NCBI GenBank assembly: GCA_032358165.1
Contig: JAALGY010000035.1
Coordinates: 558,001-622,000, forward strand
Direction: 5' to 3'
Source: Diplosphaera chodatii
Lineage: Eukaryota > Chlorophyta > Trebouxiophyceae > Prasiolales > Stichococcaceae
DNA: 64,000 bases
Positions within the stretch are counted from its first letter, which is position 1. The number at the start of each line of letters is the position of its first letter. Below, one piece after another: positions 20,556-31,596 of the stretch. The position numbers were made by a program, and so were the translations under genes. The notes beneath the pieces are model-generated. The model ran no database searches, was not told the origin of the DNA, and worked only from the letters and a program-made list of their open reading frames with translations.

Positions 20556-22961
20556 ATCAACGGCCTCGGCGACGATGTGCTCTCGGAGATCTTCAGGGGA
20601 CTGCCCTGGCGCGAACGGTGAGCACAGGGAGGCACTTCCTTCAGGATGCTGACTACGTTCATGTGGTCACCCGCTCCAATCACTGGGCTGCATGCATGCA
20701 GGGCGCGCCTTGCATCGGTGTGTCGCCGCTGGCGCACGGTCTCTACGGCCACGCATGCAGCGGTCGTCTGGGAACGGCTCCGCATCGATGAGTCCGATGT
20801 GGGCTTTGAGAACCCGGACGGCTTTGGGATGACCAGCAAGCACGCAAGCATGGTGCACTGGTGTGGCACTAACTGCCGCCACATCCAGGAAATTCAACTT
20901 ATGGTCATTCCATCGCCTGCTGACATTGATTATCCAGAGGTGCGCACACAGGCTGACCACCCGAGTACATAAATCTTTGTGGCTGCCCTGCATCTGATGT
21001 GAAGGCCCACGCCCACGCATCTGGCATGCATCAGACGTGGCAGAAGTGACGACACTTGGCCCAGTTGCATGCATTGCTGCTTTGCAGGAGGAACTGGACG
21101 TCAACTGTCGACCACTCATTGAACTGTGCGGCATACTCTTTGCCGGCGGCAGACAGCTGCGTCAGCTTGTACTGCACGCTGACGCCAACTACAGCGACCT
21201 GCCAGAGCTGATTATCATGATATCCGTCGCATCGACCCTCGAAAGTATCACCATGGTTCTCCCTGAGATCCCCAATCTGCAGACCCTGGCAGGCACCGTG
21301 CGCAGCCTGCGGAACCTCAAGGTACAGTGTGCCGCCTTGCATGCTGTAAATGTGTGCATGCCTGCGGTATGTTACCAGCCTTCACTTGATTGCTGGTCCA
21401 GGTGCACTTTGTCCTGCTTTGGTTTGCAGTTACATATCACCATCGACCTGCCCGCATTGTTTGCTGCACAAGCAGGTCGCTGACCTGAAATGCACGGGAT
21501 ATGAGCTTGACGACGAGTCTGACTTCGAGGCAGCAGAGTCCCTTGTGGAAGCCCTTTGCAACTGCCCACTGCTGGAGGACTTGAAGCTGGACAGCCTCTA
21601 CCTACGGTGCGCACCAGAAAGCTTCCGCACACCTGAGGCCTGAGCTCGCTTGCCACAATGTGCAGGCACCTGCATCCTACCCGTCGTCACACACTTTTTG
21701 AACCCCAAGTCCACTGCAATGGGTGACATGGTCCGTGATGCAGGCAGCTGCCTGCAGAGCTGTCTGCTCTCACTCGTTTGACACAGCTGGTGGTGAGGTT
21801 TACGCTCGAAAACGCCAAGCTCAGGATGCCAGCTGATGCGCTCCCTTGTAGCCTGCAGCGACTGCGGCTGACAGCAGACGACATCGATAGCTTTGATGAC
21901 TTTGAAGCAAAGGACGGCGATGACAATGCAGCTGCAGGATCGAGAGACTTCAGTGGCCTGTACCACTTGCAGCAGTTGCACATGACATTTCTCAGCTGGG
22001 TTGATCATCACTTGCCAATGGGGTAAGGATTTGTCTCGTTCTGACCAAACTTACCTGCCAACACGAAAGTAGCTGCAAGTCAATCTGCTTTAGAGTTGCA
22101 ATGGCAAGCACACGGCGCTGACACCAAGCTTCCTGCCCAGGCTGATCTCCCTCCGGCTTGCGCCGTTGGAAGACGTCGGTAATGTGTCGGAGTTCGATGG
22201 TGCCAGGTTCCTGCGGACCTTATCTTCACTGGTGTTACTGGAGGAGCTGCACCTCGGTGGGTATGGCTGGCCCGAGCTGAGGTTGCGGCCAGAACACGTG
22301 GCTGCTGCACTGCAGCCTCTGCACCGGTTGCGAGCGCTGGTGGGTCACATGTACAGTAGTCGTTGTGTGGCACAGATCTCTCTGCCATGCAAGAGTCACA
22401 GCCATGTGTGTTGTCAGCATTGTGTGTTCACCAAATCACGACCCTTTGCAAGCAGTGCCCGACACAGACCTTCGGGTCGTCATCACCTATTGATTGATTA
22501 CAGACACCATCCTCGTGTTGCAGTGCTTCGATGGCTGCGGATTTGAAGAGTCCCCTGCCACAGCCATTCTACCGCAGCTGACCCTACTAAGCCTGCGCAA
22601 CTGTTGCCTGACCACTCTAGCACATGCGCTGCCTGCCAATGCTGTGCAACACTTAAGAGTGCTGGACCTCAGCGGAAACAAATTGGGCCAGCCACCAGAT
22701 GCCCGCAAAACTCAGTGGACAGCCGCAAACCTCATGGCATTCAGCGGCGGCAACTGGGAGAACCTGCAGGTGTTGGGCGTCGGACCCCCTCACTTCCGCG
22801 ACGCAATATGCCCGCTGGAAGCCACAGCCACTGCACTGAGGAAAATGCTGCGACGGCAGGCTGCTGCTGCGCAGCCGGCACGGCCGCCGCCGACTGTGGT
22901 GTGTTCCTACATGCGTAAGGAGCTGCTGCGGCCTGCGGATGAGCTGGCAGTGGTGGAGTGA
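20556..22961 (+). CDS. F-box/leucine-rich-repeat protein, paralogue 3 (5' exon unresolved)
   Basis: Third copy of the tandem family. Exons are 20556-20617, 20702-20939, 21088-21321, 21476-21606, 21744-22022, 22141-22339 and 22524-22961. The F-box begins INGLGDDVLSEIFRGLPWRE and continues RLASVCRRWRTVSTATHAAV. Repeats include LLEDLKLDSLYL, LVLLEELHLGGY, LLSLRNCCLTTL and LRVLDLSGNKLGQPP. The tail is ELLRPADELAVVE. Its first recognisable exon begins with ATC, not ATG, right after TCTGCAG, so a coding exon upstream, or loss of the start codon, must be assumed. This also suggests that paralogues 1 and 2 may have an upstream exon. Confidence 0.8.
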
Positions 22962-23780
22962 AGAATCGCTGTAGCCAATCTTGGATCACTGGAACTACTG
23001 CTAGCGACATACAGTACCTATCCGGTGCACGATGTGTGTGCACCCGCATGTGTGTGTGCGGGTATGTGTGTACCCGCTCATGTGTGTGTGAACGGGTGTA
23101 TATCAACCATGTCAGGGTCTACTAGGTAGCAGGAGCAGAAGTCAAACGCCCGGCAGCTGATTTTAGACCCATGCAAAGGCAAGATGGTGCTACTGGAGTG
23201 ATGCTGTATAGAGGCTGCCTTATCATAGCACAACCGTTTAGCAACGAACAGGCCCATGTGCTCTGTTCATACGACATAACCTGAGATACTCGGCTCACAC
23301 TTCGCACGGGACTGTTAATTACAGTGCCAAGTCCATCAATCAGCCGCCAGTCTGTCACCATTGTGCAGATCCTTATAGGGCGTCTCATCATCAGGCAAAC
23401 GTGCTGCCAATGTGCAACATGGTGCTGCCAGCAGAGGGACTGCCACAATCATGAAGCAGCCAACTCTGCAAGGTCCCTCACTGGATCAGCTTGTCCGGGA
23501 AGCAGCAATATGCAGATAGCGAGAGCATGCATGTTATTATGTGCTTGACCCGCTGTGAGACGCCATGCAGGAGCAAAGCTGCTAGCATGCTTTGCTGCGA
23601 CATTGCTGCCTAGCCTTGCTGGGTAGGTCCTACCCACTTACAGGATGGCAACCGTGTCACAGTCCAGGCAGGCATCAAACGTGTGTTGGCAAAAGCGGTG
23701 CCACGTTTGCTGTGGTGCTGCAGGTAAAGTCAATTAGCCATCAAGGCGTCAAGTGTATTTGCTGCAAGTGGACCGATGGG
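22962..23780. other. Intergenic region with a GT-rich hairpin repeat
   Basis: This convergent interval between F-box/LRR paralogue 3 and the minus-strand GST holds a GT-rich repeat (23030-23102), the GGTCTACTAGGTAGCA block shared with the paralogue 2 flank (23116-23131), and otherwise no recognisable exon. Confidence 0.4.
23030..23102. repeat. GT-rich repeat with ACCCGC/GCGGGT inverted stems
   Basis: Runs of TGTGTGTG are interrupted by ACCCGC and GCGGGT or AACGGGT, arranged as successive inverted stems with GT-rich loops. Confidence 0.7.
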
Positions 23781-25733
23781 TTACACGAACTTGTTCTTGT
23801 CTGGCACGTCCAGGCCCTTGCGCACAGCTGGTCGCGCCAGGATTTTGTTGTGCCACGCCTTGACTGCCGGGAACTCGTTGAGGTCCAGATCTGTGGGACA
23901 TACCAGGGTACGGTCAGAGCATCAACGTCAGAGAGAGTGTGTTATCACCGACATAGGCTCGTGCATGGGATAGAGACACAACTTGACGACGGTGCAAGTC
24001 CAACCACTCACCCAGGATCTTGCTGGCGGCCACCCAGGAGAAGTTTGCTATGTCCGCCAACGTGAGCCGCCCCAGCGCCAGCCACCCTTCGCTCTCAGGG
24101 TCCTTCAGCCGGTCTTCGAGCACTGCAGGACCGCAGACTTCATGTGCTCATTTGAGAGGCCTGTGATGCCATCTTGAGAGTACAAGAAGCAGCGTCCAGC
24201 TTGCCAGGTGCAGCAAGGTTATCAGCTCACAGGAGATATGTACGTGTCTGGATGTTCTGGCCTACACTAGCACCTGAGTACAGCCGCTTCGTCTCGTTCA
24301 TGTAGCGCTTCTGCGCATACTCCGTCCTGCCCTCCTCTGGTGCAAACTGCAGCAGGAGATGAACAAAGGCGTCAGCCAATGTCAGCCTGCATGTGCGAAT
24401 GTCGGCATGCATTCAGGGGTTGGCTTGCATCGGATGCACACGCACAATCTGTGTATCAGATTACCTTTAGGAAGTGATTAGCCTGGCCTTGCATGGGGCC
24501 AATGCCACCCTGCATATCCATAAGGTGATGACATTGGACACAGCAGTAGCAGAAGGTGCAAGTATATGCGGCAGTTGTGTAGGTCCTACCAGTGACATGT
24601 GGCATATCAGCAGACAGCAGGCAGTGCTCACCATCTGGAACATGAGCCAGTTGATGACCTGCGTCCGGCTCTTCAGGTCCTGCAGAGATGGTGGCAAAGG
24701 TGAAGTAGAACCTCCGCCATGCATCGCACCCTAGCATCATGCAAGCAATGCAAGCGGAGCTGCGGACAGGCAGAGAAATGCATCTGTCAATGTGACACAC
24801 CTTGGGCAGCAGCTCCTCATTGCCGAACTTGTCTGCCAGGTAAATCATGATCGAACCTGCAGACGTGGCAGCATCATGCAGGCTCGTGAAACCAGTGGGG
24901 CACGGTGGGAGCAGTGGCGTGTTGTGCAACTGCTGCTGTCAGGCAATTGTTACTGCAAAAGCCAGCACTGCATCTCACCGCTCTCCCAGACGTTGAGGTC
25001 ACCCTCGTCGTGATCAATCAGCGCGGGGATCCTGCCATTGGGGTTGATCTTCAGGAACGATGGATCTGCAAGTCGCATTGCAGGTGGCTCAGCAGCATGA
25101 ATTCCCGGAGCACACTCGCGTAGGTATACATAGGCGAACAGCATGCTGAACATGGGCACGCCCCCACAGAAAAGGTTGGCACCTTTCTGGCTGTTGGTGC
25201 TGATGTCGATGGACTCAACCTTGTACGGCAGGCCCATCTCCTCCAGCTGTAGAAAGTTGCAGATCGGAAATGTAAGTGTAGGCTGAGACGTAGTGCATAC
25301 ATCGGTAGATAGGGTGCAGTCCACACATGCACCATCAGGTAGGGGACCTGGCTGACAGATTCCGGTGTGAGTGAACTAACACCCAGGCACAACATGGACT
25401 GCAGTTCACCGTGATGCTCGGCTTCCATCCGTTGGGTGTTCCTGCAGACATTGTGACCCATCTCAGCAATCGTTAACGCAAGTCCAGTGCTCGCCAAGCA
25501 TGCATGCATGCCATGCTTTGATGCACCAGATATGTGCACCTCTGCCAAAAGGGTGCAGCATCATCTGCTGAGCCTATTAGATGACCTGTAAGTACGGTAG
25601 TATTGCACAGTGCAAGCTTACCAAATGTGTACAGCGTCAGGTTGGCGCTCTGTGCCATGGTGTTTGCACTGCGCCGCGTCAGTGATGCAGCACGGTAAGC
25701 ACGGGATCGCAGGGCCAGAACTGCAAGCAGCAT
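23781..25733 (-). CDS. Ure2p/GstB-like glutathione S-transferase, minus-strand copy
   Basis: A cytosolic or organellar glutathione S-transferase with a thioredoxin-like N domain and an all-helical C domain. Reading the minus strand, exon 1 (from 25733) ends MAQSANLTLYTFG. A 32-nt exon at 25410-25441 supplies TPNGWKPSIT, the glutathione-site motif of this subfamily. Next come [115 protein letters not shown] and NEFPAVKAWHNKILARPAVR. The stop TAA is at 23781-23783. The 25 residues before MAQSA are Arg/Ser/Ala-rich with no acidic residue and could be a mitochondrial presequence; a cytosolic start at 25658 is the alternative. Confidence 0.87.
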
Positions 25734-26570
25734 TCAGGGGAGACGTAAGGCGTCTGACGGATGCGTGGTGACTGTTGGGCGCAATGAAATGCTATTGCAC
25801 ATGCATATTACGCGAGAGATCACATAGGCAATGTTGGCGGCACAGTGCAGGCTCGCACACCTTCTGTTCCCAATGTAGAGAGCCTGACAGTGGATCGAAG
25901 TGCGAACATGTCTCAGGTCTGCAATGATGTCGCTGATCGTCGCTGCACCTCGTATATGTAGGCGTCCCCAATACGTGAAACACGAAACAGTGCGCCAGGA
26001 GGCGCTTCGATCAATGCTGATTGGCACGGTGCGGCGCCTATCAGGCCCAATCCGGCTTGGTAGTCACCTGATGACTAAGTTTGCTCCAAGCTTCGCAACA
26101 GCACTGCCGGGCTGATAACAGGCACTTTGCCACGCACAGCATGCTTGCAAGGCTTCAATTCACAAGCAAGATCATTTTCAACCCTGGCACATCGCGGTTG
26201 TCACGGATCAACACGAAATTCAACCCACAGGTGACGATCTACAAGGGACGTAATGCTTCATGTTCTTGATGTCAAGATGCCTGTGCTGCCAGTAGCATGG
26301 GAAAATGTCGGCACTCTTCCGAGACTATTGCGCGGATGCGGCCATAACGCATGTTGCAATGGCTGCACATGTGCAGCAGCATGCATGACTTGGGTGCATG
26401 ACGTGCAGTCTCATTCCATACGAGCATATGCGAGGATTGTCCCCGCACGCTATGCTCGTATAATAGTCGAGACTAAACATACAGCAATTTCGCAGCAGCA
26501 CACATGCGCAGGGCACGCCAGGCCGCTGCCGCAGCGTTCACAGCGTCTGCAGCTGTCCGCCGTGGCGACC
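25734..26570. promoter_or_regulatory. Bidirectional promoter region between two GST genes
   Basis: This 837-bp interval separates the start codons of two divergently transcribed GST paralogues and must contain both promoters and 5' leaders. No specific element was identified and no additional gene was seen. Confidence 0.5.
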
Positions 26571-28215
26571 ATGGCGCCCAGCCTGACGCTGTACACTGAC
26601 AACACACCAAATGGCTTCAAGGCCAGCGTCACACTGGAGGAGCTGGGTTTGGAGTACGAGACGAAGCACATCAAGATCTCCACAGGGGCGCAGAAGGAGC
26701 CAGACTTCCTGAAGGTGATGCACAGGATCAGGTGATCAGCAACCGTCCAAACCGTCGCTGTGAACAACTGCTGCTGAGGATCAAGCCATGGTGGCAAACG
26801 TGAGTACGTGGTGCATGATCACAGATAAACCCCAACGGGCGCATCCCTGCAATGGTGGACCATTCAGCTGATGACCTGCGCGTCTTCGAGACTGGGTCAA
26901 TAATGCTGTACCTGTGCGAGTACTACGACAAGGAGCACAAGCTGCTGCCGGCAGTGAGTGCTACAAAGCTGTGGCAGCAAAGTGGTGTACTGCTGCAGAG
27001 AAGTGTTCATTGTGGCTTGTCATACGCATGAGCCCTTGATTACCCCGCTAACTGGGAGTGCAGTGTGCCCCAGTTTACCGGCGAGTCTGGCATGAGCCTT
27101 TGGCCGATGCTGATTCTGGTGCCCTGACACCTTGCTGCAACTCGTGCAGGACCGGAAAAACAGAACAGAGGCGATCAACTGGCTGATGTGGCAAATGGGG
27201 TGAGACTCCTGCACCAGGCTGGTGACATCGCGTCGAGCAGCACACCAAGCAAGCAGACTCAGAAACAAACTGAAACAATGCACCTCCTGCTGCAGGGGGC
27301 TGGGACCCATGCAGGGACAGGCCAACCATTTTAGGTATCGATGATTCAAGAATTCCTGAAACTAAAGCACAATTTACATTTGATTGAAACATACAAGTAC
27401 AAATTTTGATTTTGTCAATTTCCATATGTGCTATTTAGTTGAATACCGTTTAAAAATATAAAATTACACTTCAGGCGATATGCCCCAGAGCATGTGCAGT
27501 ACGGCATCGACCGCTACACCAACGAGACGCGGCGTTTGTACAAGGTAGAGACCCCTGCCTTCTTGCCCCCTGTATATAGTATCCCTGGGCTGCCTGCTCA
27601 CGAGTGCCCTACTCCAGTATGTTGCTCTATTGCGTCAAGTCTGACTCAGCTGCCCGTACATTGCCAGGTCCTAGACACCGCGCTGGAGGGCAAGGAGTTT
27701 CTGGTCGACAACAAGTTCAGCATCGCGGACATCGCCTCCTACTGCTGGGTCGTCAGCGCGCAGTACGACGTCACGCCCCCTGCAGCTGTGTGCCGTCATT
27801 CAACTGTGCACCGCAAATCAGCTTGATTGCGATTTGCAGTTCATGGCCACCCAGCCAGTTGTGCTGCTGCGACGTGACGCAGGTGGGCCATTGAGGGCTT
27901 TGAGTTCGACGAGTTCCCGAACATGAAGGCGTGGAAGGAGCGCATAGATGCGCGCCCCGCCACGAAGGTGCTTCCCCGTGATGTCCGACCCCAGCCCCCG
28001 CACTATGTTGTGCTGTGCTACTCTGTACAGGGCGCAGAAGCGGGTGAGTCAATGAGCGTTGGACATTGCTGATCTCATTTCGATTGGTGCCCGTGCTGCA
28101 GCGTGGCATGGCGGTGCCGGAGCCCAGCGACCTGGCATCGGCAGCCAAGGACCCGAAGCGCTTGGCAGAGATCAAGGAGAGCGTGCAGGGCATGATGGTC
28201 AAGAAGGGTGACTGA
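26571..28215 (+). CDS. Ure2p/GstB-like glutathione S-transferase, plus-strand copy
   Basis: This is a paralogue of the head-to-head neighbour. Exon 1 starts at ATG 26571 and reads [20 protein letters not shown] then [20 protein letters not shown]. The segment split by two introns in the neighbour is uninterrupted here. Later exons give [125 protein letters not shown] and a C-terminal extension [17 protein letters not shown] ending KKGD with TGA at 28213-28215. The TPNG motif that binds glutathione is present. Unlike the neighbour it has no obvious presequence in frame. The intron at about 27336-27473 is markedly AT-rich. Confidence 0.88.
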
Positions 28216-28666
28216 GCTGCGGCACTGCAAACGTGCTTTGTTTCACGTGCAGATCATGACAAGTCAGTACGGTGTTGCGGTGCTGAAAGTGTGCTTGCTG
28301 GCGGTACAAAACCTGTGCAACTTATGAAAGCCAATCAGAAGGAGACTCAACACCGATGGGGAATGGCGAAAAGCCCAGAAATCACGTATTAGTATGAAGG
28401 GGCGCCGTCCCTCCCTTGCAACTTGTTCTATCGCTGGCTGTACAGGCCGCAGTGCCCCAAAACTGGCCGGTGGGCCCTTCTGCCCGCTCTTGTCATTGAT
28501 GAGCCCTTCTGCCCACTCCTTGTCATGCACAGCTGGCTGCCCCTTCTTGCAGATCCGCAGCCGCTGGCTGATCTTACTGGTGGCTAGCACCCCTCTCGTT
28601 GGCTCTGAAGCAGTGTGCGCCGGGCCATCAGCTCCTGCTGTGTGGTGGGGGCTACCAAACCAACTG
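28216..28666. other. Convergent intergenic region
   Basis: It lies between two convergent stop codons and is probably 3' UTR of both genes. A short tandem duplication of about 28 bp (GCCCTTCTGCCC.., copies from about 28474 and 28502) is visible. No gene was recognised. Confidence 0.45.
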
Positions 28667-31203
28667 ATCAGGACGTCTTCTTCTTGACGGGCGACGCTGA
28701 TTTGCGGTTCTTCTGCGCATCAGCCTTCTTCTCAAGCTCCTCGGCCTCGCCCATCACTACCTCCTTCACCGTCTCGAACGCTGCCTCAACCTACAGTGGC
28801 AGGAGGCAGGTTGCTGGCAGTCGGAAGACCAGGTGTCGTGCGGCATTCTTTCCGGGTCCATTTTCAGACCCCAAATATTCGCATCTCCGCAAGTTTGTTT
28901 TACTACTTGCAAGACACGGAGTGCCTGAAGGATGGTGTGTGCAGGCACCTGCTCAACGGCGGCGCTGGCCACCGCAGCGGCCGTCTCCCCGACGGCCACG
29001 GCGCCCTTGGCCACCTGCTGCACCACTGGCGACCGCGTGTCGTCGTTCGCCGCATCCCGCACCGCCTGCACACACATGACAGACCATCCGCGAACGAGGC
29101 ACGCACCCATTGGGAGGCCACAAGGCTGTTACACGGAGGACGATCACGCCCTACTCACATGCACATACAGCTGCGTTGCCTGCAAGCTGCCTTTATGCTT
29201 CACATAATGGACAGCTTGTCTTCTTGTGAGCAGGGCTCGGGCGAGACAGTGCAGAGGAATAAGCGTGAACAGGGCACGTCCGATCCTGATGGATTTGTCA
29301 GGAGTGTTGGTCCTGGTCCTCACCTCGGCAGCGTTGTGGGCAAGGTTTCCAGCGGCGTCTGCAGCGGCGGCGCCCGCCTTCTTGGTCTCCTCCACTGCAG
29401 ATGCGGCTGCCTCGTTCACCTGCACGCAGTTGCATGGATTCAATGTCATTTGGCAGAGCGTGAGAGTCATGGCTGTACATCCAAAACCAGCCAAACAGCC
29501 GGCCTGCTTGCTCGGACACCATAGGTGTCAGGGAGAAGGGCGGTCTGCCGATGTGCCGGGAGTGCAGGCTGCGCGGACCTGCGGGTCTTTAGCAGCGGCC
29601 TTGGCTGCACGGCCCGCCTTCCGGCCGGCAGCGCCCGCAGCTGCGCTCGCCTCCTTCGCCTTCTGGCCAGCCTGCCGATGCGCATGATGCTGTCAGCCAC
29701 GATGAATCAGTAGCATGGCGACACCAGGCACCCCAAGCTCCTGCCCTTCTCGCCTGCCAAGCCGCTGGAACCGTTGGTATGGCACAGCGAAACGCTGGCA
29801 GCCGCTGAACCTCCTGGGCGCTTTTTGGGGTAGCCTGTTGCATGCACAGCGGCGTGCCTGCGCAATGGCATTGTCGACGCCGTTGGCGGCGCCCGACGCC
29901 AGCTTCTCGTTGGCGGCATCCACCCGGTCGCCGCCCTCCAGCAGCTGCAGCAGGGACACCGTGCATTCGGCTGAGAGAGCAGAGTTATTTGCTGTGGGTG
30001 CACACCCTTGCTGACGGCAAGGCATGCACGGCAGGTCGTGATATGACAATGCTCACGCTTGACACCAGTTATCGTGATGAACGCGCAGTGTTGTAGCATT
30101 TTGGTGGTGTACGACACCACATTTTGGATGTGGCATGCGAACCAGGTCTGGACATGGTCGCTCACCGCTGCGCCGGCGCCGACCGCGATCGCAGCGCCCG
30201 CGCCGGCTGCCACTGCCGTGCCGACCGCAGCGCCGAGCGCCATGGTGCCCACTCCCACTGCTGCGCCCGTCGCTGCTGCCACCTGCGGCCCGGTGAGTTG
30301 AACATCATGCGTCGGGTCATTCGCCATGCCTGGTGTCGTTCTGGCACCCTGGCTTTGAGGCCACAGTTCAAAGCAGGGCCGCCGTCGCAGAACGCGGGGA
30401 GATTGCGGGCCGTTTGGCAGCCGCCAGGTGCATGATGTGCACCTCTGCCTTCTCGACGATGGCCTCCTCCTTTTTGGCCTTTCCGCGGCCGGCCTTCTTC
30501 ACTGCCCCTGGCGCACCGGCACCCACTGCCGCAGCCGCACCTGCACAGCGGAAGTCAGCTTCATGTGCTCCTCTGCAGATCACTGGGGCTGGCCAGCACT
30601 GCATGGTGCAAACATGCAGCTTGGCTGGCACACGGGGTGGACACCTCCGGGGGGGCGCACCTGCGCCGGCAGCCAGTGCCGTCCCGATGCCGGTGCCCGC
30701 GGCGACGGCCACAGCTGCCGTTGCCGCACCAGAGCCTGCGGCAACCTGCAGACCGACGCCACACCGCGAGATCACAGGGTGAACTTCAGTAACCGTTACA
30801 GCATACCAGCCGTACATGGCGGCTGAGCGACCCCGCCAAGCATACACGACGACATATCGACTTGTTGTTGTGTTGCAGGATCAGCGAGGACAGAGACCGG
30901 CAGGCTGTGGCCTCAGATCTGACATCACGGTGCGGGAGATGTGAACATCAGAGTATGGTTGGAAGGCTTCAATCGGTACGGCCTGCCCTGCACGACCCAA
31001 CAGCGGTGCATGAGATCGTGCACCTTTGCCTTCTTCGACACGGTGCCCTCGCTCATGCCCGTCGCCTCCGCTGCGGCCCGCTTGCCTAGCTGGCTCACTG
31101 CCTCCAGTCCATCCACTAAACGCTCCCCCGCGCTGCGTGTGGCCACCATGCTGTCAAGAGAATCACTGAAGCGAACGTTTGGGACCTGTGTGACGCCCGG
31201 CAC
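28667..31203 (-). CDS. Alanine/glycine-rich LEA-like or glycine-zipper protein, function unknown
   Basis: I do not recognise the family. Several minus-strand exons share an Ala-rich composition and end in a Lys-rich tail (ETVKEVVMGEAEELEKKADA, then SPVKKKTS, stop TGA 28667-28669). From the N terminus, exons near 31000-31200 read GERLVDGLEAVSQLGKRAAA and SEGTVSKKAKVHDLMHR. Gly/Ala hydrophobic segments follow (VAAGSGAATAAVAVAAGTGI near 30690-30750; VAAATGAAVGVGTMALGAAV near 30230-30290). Then come amphipathic Ala/Lys/Glu helices (QKAKEASAAAGAAGRKAG; VNEAAASAVEETKKAGAAAA; SPVVQQVAKGAVAVGETAAA). The arrangement suggests internal duplication. Group-3 LEA proteins and membrane-inserting glycine-zipper proteins have similar composition. 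Start and splice sites are tentative; a separate short gene at the 5' end cannot be excluded. Confidence 0.5.
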
Positions 31204-31596
31204 GCCAGTCCTGTTGTAGCACGGGCTGCACCGGAGATTGAACTAACCAGCTCAGCCTGCTGCGTCACAGCTTCTTATTGCTACAGGGCTGTGCATTCAC
31301 TTTGGCTGTTTGCTTGCAATTTGCTTGCTGCAACTGTCTGTGCAACTGATGTATATACACGCAGCCAGCTATATCTTCTGCGGTGGCACGTTGATCCCTA
31401 GACCATCATCAACCATCATACGGTCGTGTGATCCCATCAGTACGGACGAAGCTGCAAGCCAAATAAATGAAGGAGGCAGGGTATTGCTGGGCGCTGTCAT
31501 GCTTCCCCGAGCATGTTATGCCTCAACGCTGTCATTTGATCAATCAATCTGGCTACATGCTTCTGCTGTCCATGCATGTGACCACCGCTGCAGCAA
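31204..31596. other. Intergenic region between two minus-strand genes
   Basis: It lies downstream of the TauE/SafE stop and upstream of the Ala-rich gene, and should contain the promoter of the latter. It is relatively AT-rich around 31260-31460. No exon was identified. Confidence 0.4.

Noticed and set aside
28264..28590. Minus-strand 108-codon frame downstream of the Ala-rich gene.
   Set aside because: It lies after that gene's stop codon, overlaps a short tandem duplication and has no recognisable similarity.
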